Below are positions 51,583 to 61,998 of a stretch of 64,000 nucleotides of DNA, piece after piece; the stretch's first letter is position 1, and every line of letters starts with the position of its first letter. A program made the translations under genes and the position numbers. Source of the stretch: Neoarius graeffei. Lineage: Eukaryota > Chordata > Actinopteri > Siluriformes > Ariidae. The stretch covers positions 98,628,963 through 98,692,962 of the forward strand of contig NC_083570.1 in assembly GCF_027579695.1 (NCBI RefSeq), read 5' to 3'. The notes under the pieces are model-generated. The model saw nothing but the letters and a program-made list of their open reading frames with translations, was not told where the DNA came from and made no database searches.

Positions 51583-52559
51583 TGTAATTGGGCCTTAATT
51601 AGGCATCAATCCTGTAGATGGCAGCAATGCAACTATTTGGATGCCGGCTGCCATAAAACTCCAAAGAAGAAGAAGTGTTCACAAGAAGAACGACGACGAG
51701 GACAACAACATCGAGAGATGTTGTTCCTCCTGACCTCTTCTGCTGCTCGCTACTACTACTGTTGTCGTGCCGACCGAGGCTGTTGTGTTTCCCGCTCGTG
51801 GTCTCGTCACTCCCGGAAGGGGCAGTGCTGAAGTAAGTAGCTCAACAGGGTTTACATGCACTAAGTAGCTCAGCTACAATCGCATAATCTAGGTCGCGTA
51901 GCTCGATTACGAGAAATCCAGTTCGGTTTCAGCCAAGCTAAGGTGTTTCCATGGCATTTAGAACTTCGATTTCAGTCGAGCTATGGCAGAAATTTGATTT
52001 TCTCTATGTGCATGTAAATGCACTGATAGACACAGACAACCATTCACACCTACGGTCAATTTAGAGTCACCAGTTAACCTAACCTGCATGTCTTTGGACT
52101 GTGGGGGAAACCGGAGCACCCGGAGGAAACCCACGCGGACAACATGCAAACGCCGCACAGAAAGGCCCTCGCCGGCCACGGGGCTCGAACCCGGACCTTC
52201 TTGCTGTCAGGCGACAGCGCTAACCACTACACCACCGTGCCACGGCACCCTTACTGTTACTGTGAATAGTTAAGTGAGCAGAAGATGAACTGATCACCAA
52301 AAGGCATAAAGGTAAAGACGAGACGTTTCTTTTCAGCAAGATTTGTGTATTATTTTTGTTTTGTACAATTGGAGAGTGAAAAAAGAAAAGGAACACCATG
52401 TGAAAGTTTGGGCACCCCAATACATTTGTGTTCTCAGGTAACTTTTACCAAGGGTCCAGACCTTAATTAGCTCATTGAGCTGTGGCTTGTTCAAATTCTT
52501 CATTAGGAAAGGTCAGATGATGCAGATTTCAAAGCTGTATAAATTCTCTGACTCCTCAA

Positions 52560-53560
52560 ACTTGTCCCTAAAATCAACAGCCATGGGCTCCTCTAAGCAA
52601 CTCCCTCGCATTCTGAATAATAAAATAACTGATGCTCACAAAGCAGGAGAAGGCTACAAGAACATAGCAAAGTGTTTTCAGGTAGCCGTTTCCTCAGATT
52701 GTAATGTTATTAAATGGCAGTTAACAGAAACAGTGGAGATCAAGCTGAGGTCTGGAAAATGAAGAAAACTTTCTGAAAGAACTGCTCGTTGGATTGCTAG
52801 AAAGGCAAATAAAAAACCCCTGTTTGACTGCAAAAGACCTTCAGAAAGATTGAGCAGACCCTGGAGTGGTGGTGCACTGTTCTACTATGCAGTGACACCT
52901 GAACAAATATGACCTTCATGGAAGTCATCAGAAGAAAACCTTTCCTGCGTCCGAGCCACAAAATTCAGCGTCTGAAGTTTGCAAATGAACATCTAAATAA
53001 GCCTGATGCATTTTGGAAACAAGTCCTGTGGACTGATGAAATCAAAATAGAACTTTTTGGCCACAATGTGCAAAGGTATGTTTGGAGAAAAAAGGGTGCC
53101 AAATTCCAGGAAAAGAACACCTCTCCAACTCTGAAGCATGGGTGTGGATCGATCATGCTTTGGGGTTGTGTTGCAGCCAGCGGCACAGGGCACATTTCAC
53201 TGGTCGAGGGAAGCATGGATTCTGGAAGCAAACATCACACCATCTGTAAAAAAGTTGAAGTTAAAAAGAGGATGGGTCCGACAATAAGACGATGATCCAA
53301 AACACACCTCAAAATCTACAATGGAATACCTCAAGAGGCACAAGCTGAAGGTTTTGCCCTGGCCCTCACAGTCCCCTGACCTAAACATCATTGAAAATCT
53401 GTGGATAGATCTCAAAAGAGCAGTGCATGCAAGACAGTCCAAGAAACTTTGTAGAACTGGAAGCCTTTTGCAAGGATGAATGTGTGAAAATCCCCCAGGT
53501 AAGAACCGAAAGATTATTATCTGGCTACAAAAAGTGTTTACAAGCTGTGATACTTGCCAG
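52560..53560 (+). pseudogene. Tc1-like transposase, decayed
   Basis: Pieces in several frames: GSSKQLPRILNNKITDAHKA GEGYKNIAKCF (helix-turn-helix part, split for length), KFANEHLNKPDAFWKQVLWT with Asp of the first catalytic motif (WTDEIKIELF), LKHGCGSIMLWGCVAASGTG, then decayed DDDPKHTSK-like and [11 protein letters not shown]-like stretches. Frameshifts and stops divide it, so it is dead. It belongs to the outer shell of the nest. Confidence 0.82.
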
Positions 53561-53937
53561 AGGGGGTGTTACTAGGTACTAACCATGCAGGGTGCCCAAA
53601 CTTTTGCTTCGGGCCCTTTTTTCCTTTTTTGTCATTTTGAAAATATAAAAGATGAAAATAAAAAAATTGTTTTTGCTTAAAATATAAAGGGAATGAGTCA
53701 TCTTTAACTTTTGGAGATCATTTCGTCTTCAACTTGCTTAACTGTTCACAGTAACAGTGATTTTGACCAGGGGTGCCCAAACTTTTGCATACCACTGTAT
53801 ATCTATAACTACAACGATGACTTTTTACCTCTGCCTGAATTTAGTTCCAGTCTGGAGCAGAAACATCACAACTATAACCCCGACTATAATATCGCTCGGT
53901 CCTGACACTCAGGGAAATAAATGCATGCAACTTAGGG

Positions 53938-54345
53938 TAGTATCTCACTGGGCTGCGACAGCCTGCGACTAGTTGGAGAGACAACGGTTGCGATAAAATA
54001 TGCGAATTTTCACTTGGAATCACACTGAATTGATATTCGCATATTTTATCGCAATCGTTGTGTCTCCAATTAGTCGCAGCCCAGTGAGATACACTTGCAC
54101 TTTCTGTCTCACGGAAACTGACTTGAGAAGGGTTCGTGACGGCTTTGCGACACCAGCGATGCATTTGAGGGAAATTTTGTCTCGCGAATTTTTTGAACGT
54201 GCTCAAAATTTCAGCGACAAAGGAGCAACACTTTGCGACTCATGCGAGAAAATTGAGAAGCCCTGTGAATGTTTCAAGACACTTTTGAAACTCTCTCACG
54301 AATGACGTTCGCAAGCTGTCGCAGCCCAGTGAGATACTGGCTTTA
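53938..54345. repeat. Hairpin repeat with three GTATCTCACTGGGCTGCGAC ends
   Basis: GTATCTCACTGGGCTGCGAC at 53940 is mirrored at 54073-54092 and again at 54318-54338. The first two form an almost complete 155-bp hairpin (TTGCGATAAAATATGCGAAT and its reverse). TTTGCGACT/TCGCGAATTTTT motifs fill the rest. Probably a small foldback transposon; no target duplication was found. Confidence 0.7.
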
Positions 54346-54464
54346 GGAATAGTCATGGAAGTTTTTTCCAAGTAGTAGCACGTTATTCCGGGTCGTACTG
54401 TACAGCTTGGACTCCAAAACAACCCATGTACACACTCTGGTGGTTGATATAATACGGATAGCAT

Positions 54465-54722
54465 GCTTTCGTCTAAACCGGGGAACAGGGGCACTGCGCC
54501 CTCTTACTCTCGGCGTGCGCCCCCTTACCGAAATGCCGATTGAACCCCAAGTCACACTTAGGCCATGCACTTATATGCTACTGCACAACATGCAGTCTTT
54601 CTCAAAACGATCTTTTCTCCGTGAAAACATCCCAGCAACACCACGTGGCAATATGTCTGATCGTCAAATACGTTATAATTACTCCAGAAATATTCCAATC
54701 ATAGTAGATACACCGCCAGACG
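54465..54722 (+). mobile_element. Promoter-like hAT fragment, plus copy
   Basis: Matches the left 260 bp of the fragment at 37455 and of the reversed copy 55435-55676 (GTCTAAACCGGGGAACAGGG, AAACATCCCAGCAACACCAC). It is cut at CCGCCAGACGG by a SINE. Confidence 0.78.
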
Positions 54723-54944
54723 GCCTGTTCTACAGGGTCGCAGGCAAGCTGGAGCCTATCCCAGCTGACTACGGGCGAAAGGCGGGGTACACCCTGGACA
54801 AGTCGCCAGGTCATCACAGGGCTGACACAGACACAGACAACCATTCACACTCACATTCACACCTACGCTCAATTTAGAGTCACCAGTTAACCTAACCTGC
54901 ATGTCTTTGGACTGTGGGGGAAACCGGAGCACCCGGAGGAAACA
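54723..54944 (-). repeat. SINE fragment between inverted hAT pieces
   Basis: Reversed SINE from CTGTTCTACAGGGTCGCAGG to CCGGAGCACCCGGAGGAAAC; both its tail and its head are missing, so it came with a rearrangement. Confidence 0.85.
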
Positions 54945-54951
54945 ACCAGGG

Positions 54952-55676
54952 TTTTTTCTAGAAAAATTTAGTATGAGGGCGCTCACCGTGGCGAGGGAGC
55001 GAAGCAGGGGGGGATGGTGCCGGTTGTCCCCCCCTCCGCCGTGCGAAGCCTTTGAAAAATTGAGGCTACAATGGGACATTCTGAGGCTGTCTGAGAGGGA
55101 AATTGTAACAAATTGTCTGTCAACATTGAAAAAGAAAGAAGTAATCCTCCTCTGCCCCGGACAGTCTTTGGCTTTCTTCCGTTTCGTGCCGCGGGATGAC
55201 ATCTTTAAATGCCCAAGTGTCAACAAAAACAACTCGCGAACAACTTCTGTCAAAAGCTCCCGCGCCGGTGGGTGAAAGGTCATTCAGTCTCGAGAAATCT
55301 CGCTCTACAAGTCAGCTGACCTTGTCTATGTCAAATCTCGCGAGAGCAGCCGCGACAAGTAAACAACTAAACAACATGGCGCCTCAGTCTGGAAAACACC
55401 GATTCGGATTGTTTTTGCACCGTCTGGCGGTGTATCTACTATGATTGGAATATTTCTGGAGTAATTATAACGTATTTGATGATCAGACACATTGTCACGT
55501 GGTGTTGCTGGGATGTTTTCACGGAGAAAAGATCGTTTTGAGAAAGAGTGCATTTTGTGCAGTAGCATATAAGTGCATGGCCTAAGTGTGACTTGGGGTT
55601 CAATCGGCATTTCGGTAAGGGGGCGCACACCGAGAGTAAGATGGCGCAGCGCCCCTGTTCCCCGGTTTAGACAAAA
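54952..55676 (-). mobile_element. Promoter-plus-first-exon hAT fragment, minus copy
   Basis: Minus-strand copy, more complete than 37455-38109. It holds TCTCGCGAGA (55336-55345), the start codon at 55205 for MSSRGTKRKKAKDCPGQRR with ITSFFF after it, and the terminus CAGGGTTTTTTCTAGAAAAA at 54952. Its far end stops about 55 bp before brd8 exon 3. It forms an inverted pair with 54465-54722. Confidence 0.75.
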
Positions 55677-55730
55677 GCCTGAAAACATTTCAGGATGTAC
55701 AGCCTTGAGTTTCTCTTCTTCTTCTTCCAG

Positions 55731-55800
55731 GGTATCAGTGAGCAGAGCCATCAAACCGTTCTCCGAGCCAGGCCGCCCTCCAGACTGGTTTTCTCAAAAG
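55731..55800 (+). CDS. brd8: brd8 exon 3
   Basis: 70 bp after a strong tract (TTCTCTTCTTCTTCTTCCAG) and before GTATTC. With exon 2 it completes Trp-39 and encodes VSVSRAIKPFSEPGRPPDWF then SQK, the conserved SANT-like N-terminal part of BRD8 that follows SGDQNW. It is open and in phase on both sides. Confidence 0.95.
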
Positions 55801-55952
55801 GTATTCAAACTTCTTCAACTTCCAGCATGACAGTGTTTAAAGTCCGAGTATCCAGTTCACTGGAAAAGACCTTCTGCAAGATGTACAGCCTGGATATGTA
55901 CAGTTGTTTTCTGAGGATTAACACACATTTCTTCTCTCTGTGAACAACACAG
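55801..55952 (+). other. brd8 intron 3
   Basis: A short 152-bp intron (GTATTCAAAC ... TGAACAACACAG); no repeat seen. A GATGTACAGCCT motif near 55880 also occurs at 55694. Confidence 0.8.
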
Positions 55953-56002
55953 CACTGTGCTTCCCAGTATTCAGAGCTGCTGGAGACCACAGAGGCCCCA
56001 AA
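55953..56002 (+). CDS. brd8: brd8 exon 4
   Basis: 50 bp between ACAACACAG and AA|GTAAGT. It encodes HCASQYSELLETTEAP and two bases of the next Lys, matching the BRD8 sequence that follows DWFSQK. The next exon (rich in Lys/Glu, then a coiled coil) should lie beyond this window, as nothing like it is seen up to 64000. Confidence 0.93.
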
Positions 56003-56773
56003 GTAAGTGTCAGTACCGGTATACACCAGTATAGTTTACACACTGAGCTGCTGCTTTAATTAAACACAAAACCGTAGCTGTAAAGGGATCCTGTCGCGGA
56101 TTGATTTTCAAACTAATTTTAAGTAAAATTAATCGTATGTTAATCATTTTCAGAGGCCAAATAGTTGTCGAGAAAAATGCATTTTTTTTTCAGGCTTCAT
56201 GCGGTAGTGACGTATGCGATGACGTCATGTAGTTGTCATTTGGAGCAACTCGGCTGTTTATATTCTCCGTTTACATGGTAGTTTTGCTCGTTTTACAAGT
56301 ATTTTACAGAATTTGTCAGGTTTTAAAGGAGAACTGAAGTCATTTTTAAAACTTGCTTATTTCTTAATTAACGTGTTATTCAATTACGTTTTCGGTTTTA
56401 GTAACCTTATATCGTGACTCGTATTGGCAACTAATTGCAATTAAATATTATACTTATCGGCCTGTTCGGTTTTCAGCCGTGTTGAATTTAGTTCGTTTGG
56501 TCCAATGCAGGCGTCGCTTATCCGCGCGATCTTCACGAGACTTGTGTGAGACGTCGAAATGTGAAGAAGTGTCAGCCAGGTGTCAGTGCCGCCATTTTGA
56601 AAACTGTTTTCCAAACGAAGTATTGCACAAAAACGAGTTTAAATGACAATTACTGCCTACAAACTTTCCTGATTGCTATCAGAGCAAACAAAACTTCCGG
56701 CTTGATCACATCAGCATTCAAAAGAGGGCGTCTTTTGACAACCCGTGTCCGAAATTTCTCCTTACTCACTATA

Positions 56774-58217
56774 GACCCTTTTCAGTCACGTGACCTTCGT
56801 AAACGCGACCACCATTTTGGACATGTAGCGGACTTCGGCTCGAATTGGTTTGAATGCGAGGAAGGCGACAAACGGAGAACATACAAGAAAAAGGAGCGAG
56901 ATGCAGAAAACACCTTCGCTATCCAGCGACGTAGGGCATTTACAGGGCGAGCAGAGGGAGAAATAACAACAGTAACGACACATTAGCAACGCCGTACAGA
57001 AATAACAGTTTATGGCACAGACCCTTTCGGTTCTCGTTCATCTAGCTGCTACAATGACTGCTTAGACTGCAACAATAATACCTAACACACATTTAAGTAT
57101 CCGTCGTAAAGACGTGAAACTCGTCGAGTGACGAGTGTGTTCATTGATAAGCTAACACAATCTAAAAGTAGACATACCATCACACTGCCCTGGCGCTGTG
57201 TACAGTTTACCTTCTATGGTTTGTGTGCTCACTATTTGCCGTTACTTTCTCCAACCGTTGTTACAGATTACAGGGAACAGCCTGGATTTAAGAAACAAAT
57301 ACATGTTCCTCTTGTTTTGAACACTTATTTGTAGGCAGTGCTTAATCTGTAAAGTGGGAGGTCCCGGAGCGCAGAGGATGAGCGGCTCCGGTGCGGAAAA
57401 AAGAGGGGGGGAGGGGGGTGCGGCGCTGCGCTTCTGGGCATGTTTTGTAATAACACTGCAAATTAAGTTCATCTGCAGATATTTTGTGGATGTCGTTTCA
57501 TGAGAGAAATCACCAACAAGACAGATATCAAAATCAGACATTAACACTAAATAAACTTGCATTTTTTTATTTAATTATTTGTTTTTTTTTTTTTTGTTAC
57601 ATAGTCAAAAGAGGTGTCGGATCACCGGATCCAGTGTAAATAGCTGCCGGAGCCAACGCCCGAGGTTCCGGAGCGCGCTCCGGCTTGCTCCCCCTCAAAT
57701 TAAGCGCTGTTTGTAGGACACTGCCTCTGATCTGTCCTACAGTCTACCAACAGCAAAGGAACACAACGCTAGCTAATGTCGTTAGCTAATAGCTACTACA
57801 GAAGAACAAAGAGGTTACAATGGGTTATTTTAGCCTATTTGGTTACACACTCGCCGCCACAGAATGTTAACAGCAATGTAATGCCTTTTCTGGCTAATTT
57901 TATTCGTCTTACCGCCAACAAAGTGGTCACTGCACAAGCGCTGGTATGCCGAGGGCTGCCAATCTTTCCTGTTTATGGCCGCTATCCATCTTCTCCGTCG
58001 GTCAGCATCTACCAGGATCCGATAAAATGATAACCCTTGCCTTGTTTGTTGATGGTTACTACATCCAGGTGCACAACAATATAGTGGCATGATGGAAGTC
58101 TTGCTGAAAATAAACACTTTCTTTGCTGCCGTTCCTCAATGCTGGTTGTGGTAAACTACTGGTAGTACACGTCCAAAATGGCGGCCGCGTTTGTCGTGAC
58201 GTCACGTGAAAAGGGTC
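56774..58217 (-). mobile_element. ISL2EU-like element with THAP exon
   Basis: The ends GACCCTTTTCAGTCACGTGACC and GTCACGTGAAAAGGGTC face each other, with TA before the left end (56772-56773) and, two bases on, after the right end. A G-rich 57359-57421 stretch and AT-rich filler lie inside. The THAP exon at 57913-58090 is on the minus strand near the right end. Further exons are missing. Confidence 0.72.
57913..58090 (-). pseudogene. THAP-domain first exon
   Basis: ATG (58090) MPLYCCAPGCSNHQQTRQGL then SFYRILVDADRRRRWIAAIN and RKDWQPSAYQRLCSDHFVG, ending at a donor GGCG|GTAAGA. It is a C2CH THAP zinc finger: Cys-x4-Cys, a Trp, and Cys-x2-His with the closing HFVG. THAP domains bind specific DNA and occur in transposases of several families, ISL2EU among them. 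The exon is unbroken and has a good donor, but the catalytic part is gone. Confidence 0.85.
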
Positions 58218-58221
58218 CATA

Positions 58222-59240
58222 GACCCCTTTCACTGACGTCACCCGAAACCGGAAGTAAACAGACCCTGCGCCATTTTGGAAGACCAACAAACTCGTGATT
58301 AGGGGGAAATAACGGCGGCGGTATGTGAACCCACGAGAATAAAGTGGAGTGGCAAACGACTTAAACAAATCTGAGCTGTTTTATTTATGATTTATTGGCC
58401 CAACAGTAGACTTGAAAGAAACCTGTGTGAGACTTGGCAAAAAACTGTGGATATAATGGATAAGTCTGTGCATGATCTGCGGACACTTTGAGGTAAGCAA
58501 ACGCAAGAAATTCAGATTTAAAACATGCTAAATTGGCCCCAAGTTGATAACTGTATGAGGAGCAAGCCTCCCGGACTTCTACAATTTAATAATAATAATA
58601 ATAATAATTTAGGATGGTTTGGGGCTTGCTCTCCCTCCTATTATATAAATAAAACATAGTTGTTGTGTAGGCATATATCATAAATACATATGTATAATTT
58701 GGATAAATTAACCTAAATTATGGGTACCTTAATAGTAACAAAAAGTATTAATTTTTCAACTGAAAAGATATATTATTAAAAGATATCACCAAGATTACCT
58801 TGGCCATAACTATGTGTAGGTTATTCTTAATAACAGCTGTAATATCACGAACCAAGCCGCTAACAACATAATTGTAAGCCTGTAGCCCTTTGTAGGCTTT
58901 CAAGTCATCAGCAGTGTAGGCACTGGGTGTAAACAACAAATAGTTTACAATGTCTGGGTAGCAAACAGATGGCAGAATTGGTGTCCGGTCCTCCTTATGT
59001 TTCCATTCTCCCTTGCCCCGAGTCTTATCTTATATGGGTCAAACCCATCAATCACAGCCAGTTTCTCCACATACCGTGCCCTTTCTGCAGCTGGTAATGT
59101 ACTCACATAACCCGAATTATCATCCATCGTGTCACTTTACTCTCGCTCGTACTTTGTTTTATATTGTGAGTGCATGTACTTGGTCTTCCAATATGGCGCC
59201 TAACAAAATCTCGCGGCGCGGTGACGTCATGCGGTAGCCC
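58222..59240 (-). mobile_element. ISL2EU-like element with SWIM/YqaJ-type first exon
   Basis: It follows TA (58220-58221) with GACCCCTTTCACTGACGTCACC and ends near GGTGACGTCATGCGGTAGCCC. TGACGTCA boxes lie in both ends. The exon at 58799-59127 is on the minus strand. The copy at 34386-35207 is of the same family. A TAA run lies at 58588-58609. Confidence 0.7.
58799..59127 (-). pseudogene. SWIM/YqaJ-type protein, first exon
   Basis: MDDNSGYVSTLPAAERARYV then EKLAVIDGFDPY, after a one-base loss TRGKGEWKHKEDRTPILPSV, YPDIVNYLLFTPSAYTADDL and KAYKGLQAYNYVVSGLVRDI up to the donor GCCAAG|GTAATC. LPxxxYPDIxxYL and LKAYKxLxAYNYxVSG are the N-terminal signature of a multi-copy fish protein with SWIM finger and YqaJ-like nuclease that I link to ISL2EU elements. 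One frameshift; no later exons. Confidence 0.68.
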
Positions 59241-59629
59241 TCTATAGTGGGGACGCGATTGTGTCGTGCTGTCCGCGCTAAAAGAAATCAAATTAAAAGT
59301 CTCAAATTTGATTTAATAAAAGGCAGCGGCAAAGAAGAAAGTATTCAGCCTTGATTTAAAAGAACTGAAAGATGCGGGTACTTTGTATTTATTAATGTTG
59401 GAAATACGCTCAGTATAATATGGATTTATCACAAAAATTTTATCACATGCATGTATTTATTTTGAAAACCCACCAGCCGACTGATCTGGCACGTTTTAAT
59501 TGTGCGACAGTAATGATGTAAATACCAGCGCGACGGACTAGTGTCCGAAAGTGGGGTTTTTTTTTTCTCATTTTACCAATGAGCTCACTATATAGTCCTC
59601 TATATAGTAATTCCCTATAGAGATCTTGC

Positions 59630-60289
59630 ATGTGACGTCACAGCCGATCCAGATTGTGACAGACGCCATCTTGAAGGTCAAACGCCATATTCCTACTTCT
59701 ACTTCTGGGTCTACTTCTGCTTTTACTTCTACCTTTTCTTCTGGAAAACCCTACTATATACAATTCTACTACAACGGCTGTGGCTACAAGCTCTCCCTAC
59801 CTGTGCACGGTTTTTATGTTTTTTGTGTGTATTTTTGCGTGTTGTTCGTCTGTACCGGACTTCAATATCCACTACAACCGTATGGACTTACTGGACATTG
59901 GTTTCCAGCAGAAAATGACGGTTTGTAGCGATTTCCATCGCATGCACAACATTCCGGACGAGAAAAAAAAAAACATTCCAGACGAGACCAGATTGCGAGA
60001 CCAGCAGGGTCTCCGTGGATTGTATGAGGTAATCATACACGTCCGGGTATTCCGCTGGCAGTTCAAAATCCGGTCGTGAAAACTCCGTCCAGAAAGCCAT
60101 AAGGGTCACAAATCTGTAGATCGTTTATTTTAGACATATATCTAGTTATCTGTTCATTAGAAAAATGAGCCGTGTAGTCCGTCGGTTGAAATTGATCCAT
60201 TCTGTACACGAGTGCAGCAGTATTCAGCGGTGTTTTTGACCGACACGATGGCGGTTGTGTACTTTCCGGTCACGTGACTGCAAGATCTC
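59630..60289 (-). mobile_element. ISL2EU-like element, 660 bp
   Basis: The ends GAGATCTTGCATGTGACGTC and GTCACGTGACTGCAAGATCTC are inverted and flanked by TA (59628-59629, 60290-60291). A first exon of the same protein type lies at 59980-60200. TTCTACTTCTGGG repeats at 59693-59750. Confidence 0.8.
59980..60200 (-). pseudogene. SWIM/YqaJ-type first exon, second type
   Basis: ATG (60200) MDQFQPTDYTAHFSNEQITR YMSKI (split for length), DLQICDPYGF, then after a one-base shift EFSRPDFELPAEYPDVYDYL IQS. D-P-Y and LPAEYPDVYDYL line up with DPY and LPSVCYPDIVNYL of the exon at 58799-59127, so the two are relatives. Dead fragment. Confidence 0.6.
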
Positions 60290-60798
60290 TATATAGGGAG
60301 TAGTGAACGAGTGAGCGATTTCAGACACAGGGAACGTTGGCAGATGTTGATCACTTTGACAAACTGTTTATGATTTTGCAGTGTGAGGTTTCGTGTCCGA
60401 TCCAGAGGTGACCCTCTGCTACAGCTGAACAAGCACACTTTGCGTTTTCTCTGCAGAAATGCAGTTCAGTTCCAGCTTGTGCTTTCTTTTTAGCATCATT
60501 GTGGCATTTATATGCTCCACAATGAGGCATACTTATTTAAAAACTGATAAATTTGGTAAAAATACTTGTAAAATGAGCAAAACTACGATGCAAACAGAGA
60601 ATACAAACAGCCAAGTTGCTCCAAGTGACCACTACCTGACGTCATCGCATAGGAAGACTGCAGGAAGACCAAAAAAAAAAAAAAGCATTTTTCTCAAACA
60701 CCATCTGGGCTCCAAAAATGAAAGTTTGATTTTTGAAATCTGTGACTGATTTTACTGAAAATAAGTTTGAAAATCAATCCACTGGAGGATCCCTTTTA

Positions 60799-61998
60799 AA
60801 GCAAATACACAGAACCTTTATTTTTAAACACATTTCTGAGTGGACAGTATCTCCATCCTTGACTCTTGTATGCTGCATAAATGGGAGTGAAATATATATA
60901 TATATTTTTGAGAGTTAAAATCAACCGCAAAGTTGGCATTCGAGCTGCCCTGCTGAGCCAGCCAGCCAGACTCGGCAGGCGAAAGTAGTTGCAACGGCCT
61001 CTTTGTTCGGATTTATTGGAGATTCTTCGGATTCCTCAGATAGTAATACATCTGACTGTGATAGTCCTGAAATTGGAGGGTGTGTACATGCTACTGCTAT
61101 AAACATAGAACCGTATCAGTTCGAACCATCAGAAAGTGAATCCGATAGTAACACGTCGGCCACGGAGGCCCCCACCTTACGAAATAAAGTCGGAGAACAA
61201 AACTCTCGAGAGAATTGGATGGAATTGAACTGACAGTCTCGTGACTCTCATTAAAACAGGATGGGTGTTATAACTTATGAACCGTACATGCGTGCATTTT
61301 CACTGATAAAACGTAAAAGGCTGATTAAATAATCAGATGAACTGAGACAATCACATTCTGAAGCAAATTAAATAATCTTATACCGCTAACTTAAACACAC
61401 AATACAAGTTACATGTATTAATCTAAATGGAGGGAAACAACGAGCGGTGGTGTTGTGATGTATCCAAATGAGAGTCGGAGCTTACCCGTCTGCGTTCTCG
61501 CTTCTTGAAGGCCGATCTTGTGGCCGATTGTTTTGAAGCAATCTGACGTTCAGTTCTCTGTTCATTCATTTCTTCCACTTAAGGGCGAGATGGCAGCAAT
61601 ATCCAGTGGAGAAATCAGACGGCTGGTCCACTCATTCTCCGTTTTCCCCATACTGAGTACTCCGCCATTACTGCTCAGCTCGCACTCTGGGAGAACTGGT
61701 GCAACTGAACTTGCTTTCCTTTTCTTGTAGTCTTCTTTTCCTTTAATTGTTCAAGCGTGCAAACAGCACGCTTTTCGGCGCATTCTGCTTTTTCCCCGGC
61801 ATTTTGGGCGACTTGTGTAATTCGTGCAGATCCGAAGATTTTTTTTGGGGGGGGTGCTCTCCGGTAATCCACTCTGGTAGTAATGATAGACCCGAGTACT
61901 GTGCAGACCATACAACGTTTGGTTCCCCCTGGTGGATATATTCCGTTATAACTTTCCCCAGTTCGCCTAATGTGCGCGTGAGTTTTTCCCCCTTGTGA
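60799..61998. other. Fragments of repeat-borne exons, no intact gene
   Basis: 61003-61233 (plus) reads SSDSSDSNTSDCDSPEIG and INIEPYQFEPSESESDSNTS, similar to the acidic start of multi-copy fish P2X7-tail-like proteins. 61675-61860 (minus) reads ARITQVAQNAGEKAECAEKR then VCTLEQLKEKKTTRKGKQVQ, a coiled-coil-like exon. Both are likely first exons of mobile elements. I see no splice partners. Confidence 0.45.

Larger units (their letters stand above)
45671..51674 (+). mobile_element. I-clade (Nimb-like) LINE, near full length
   Basis: 6.0 kb with a 14-bp target duplication GTGTTCACAAGAAG (45657-45670, 51675-51688). The 5' end GGCGGTAATGCACCATTGAA ... CCGCCATAAAAACCGAAAGA AGAAG (split for length) resembles the 3' end GCTGCCATAAAACTCC followed by AAAGAAGAAG. 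ORF1 carries three zinc knuckles; ORF2 has an APE endonuclease, a reverse transcriptase and an RNase H. A Tigger-like element sits in ORF2. ORF2 has two clear frameshifts, so it is recently dead. Confidence 0.92.
45433..52023. mobile_element. TIR element inside the SINE
   Basis: The ends CAGTGCGTTTACATGCACAT and ATGTGCATGTAAATGCACTG are inverted partners, flanked by ATA on each side (45430-45432, 52024-52026). Its halves match 18803-19801, but it has no LTR-like insert. An I-clade LINE splits it at 45670. Confidence 0.87.
45297..52243 (-). repeat. SINE split by a TIR element
   Basis: Its halves are 45297-45432 (tail side) and 52024-52243 (head side). The 12-bp duplication GGCACCCTTACT (45285-45296 and 52244-52255) marks its insertion into the Tc1-like element. 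Confidence 0.9.
45265..53797. mobile_element. Tc1-like transposon, outer shell of a five-level nest
   Basis: The ends CAGTGGCATGCAAAAGTTTG and AAACTTTTGCATACCACTG are flanked by TA (45263-45264, 53798-53799). An internal copy of the terminus (AAAGTTTGGGCACCCCAATA at 52406, and GGTGCCCAAACTTTTGC at 53592) shows an IR/DR layout. A SINE splits its left end at 45296. The transposase region (52560-53560) is broken. Confidence 0.88.
45033..55730 (+). other. brd8 intron 2, 10.7 kb, packed with nested transposons
   Basis: From GTGAGG to a strong pyrimidine tract and CTTCTTCCAG. About 230 bp at the left (45033-45262) look unique. The rest is the nest 45265-53797, a hairpin repeat (53938-54345) and a promoter-like inverted pair (54465-55676). 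Confidence 0.88.
56081..60798. mobile_element. Long-TIR element in brd8 intron 4
   Basis: AAAGGGATCCTGTCGCGGAT at 56082 mirrors ATCCACTGGAGGATCCCTTTT ending about 60797, and the match continues about 240 bp inward (TTGGAGCAACTCGGCTG, TATGCGATGACGTCA). It contains three ISL2EU-like elements. No transposase of its own was seen. The superfamily is not known to me. Confidence 0.7.
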
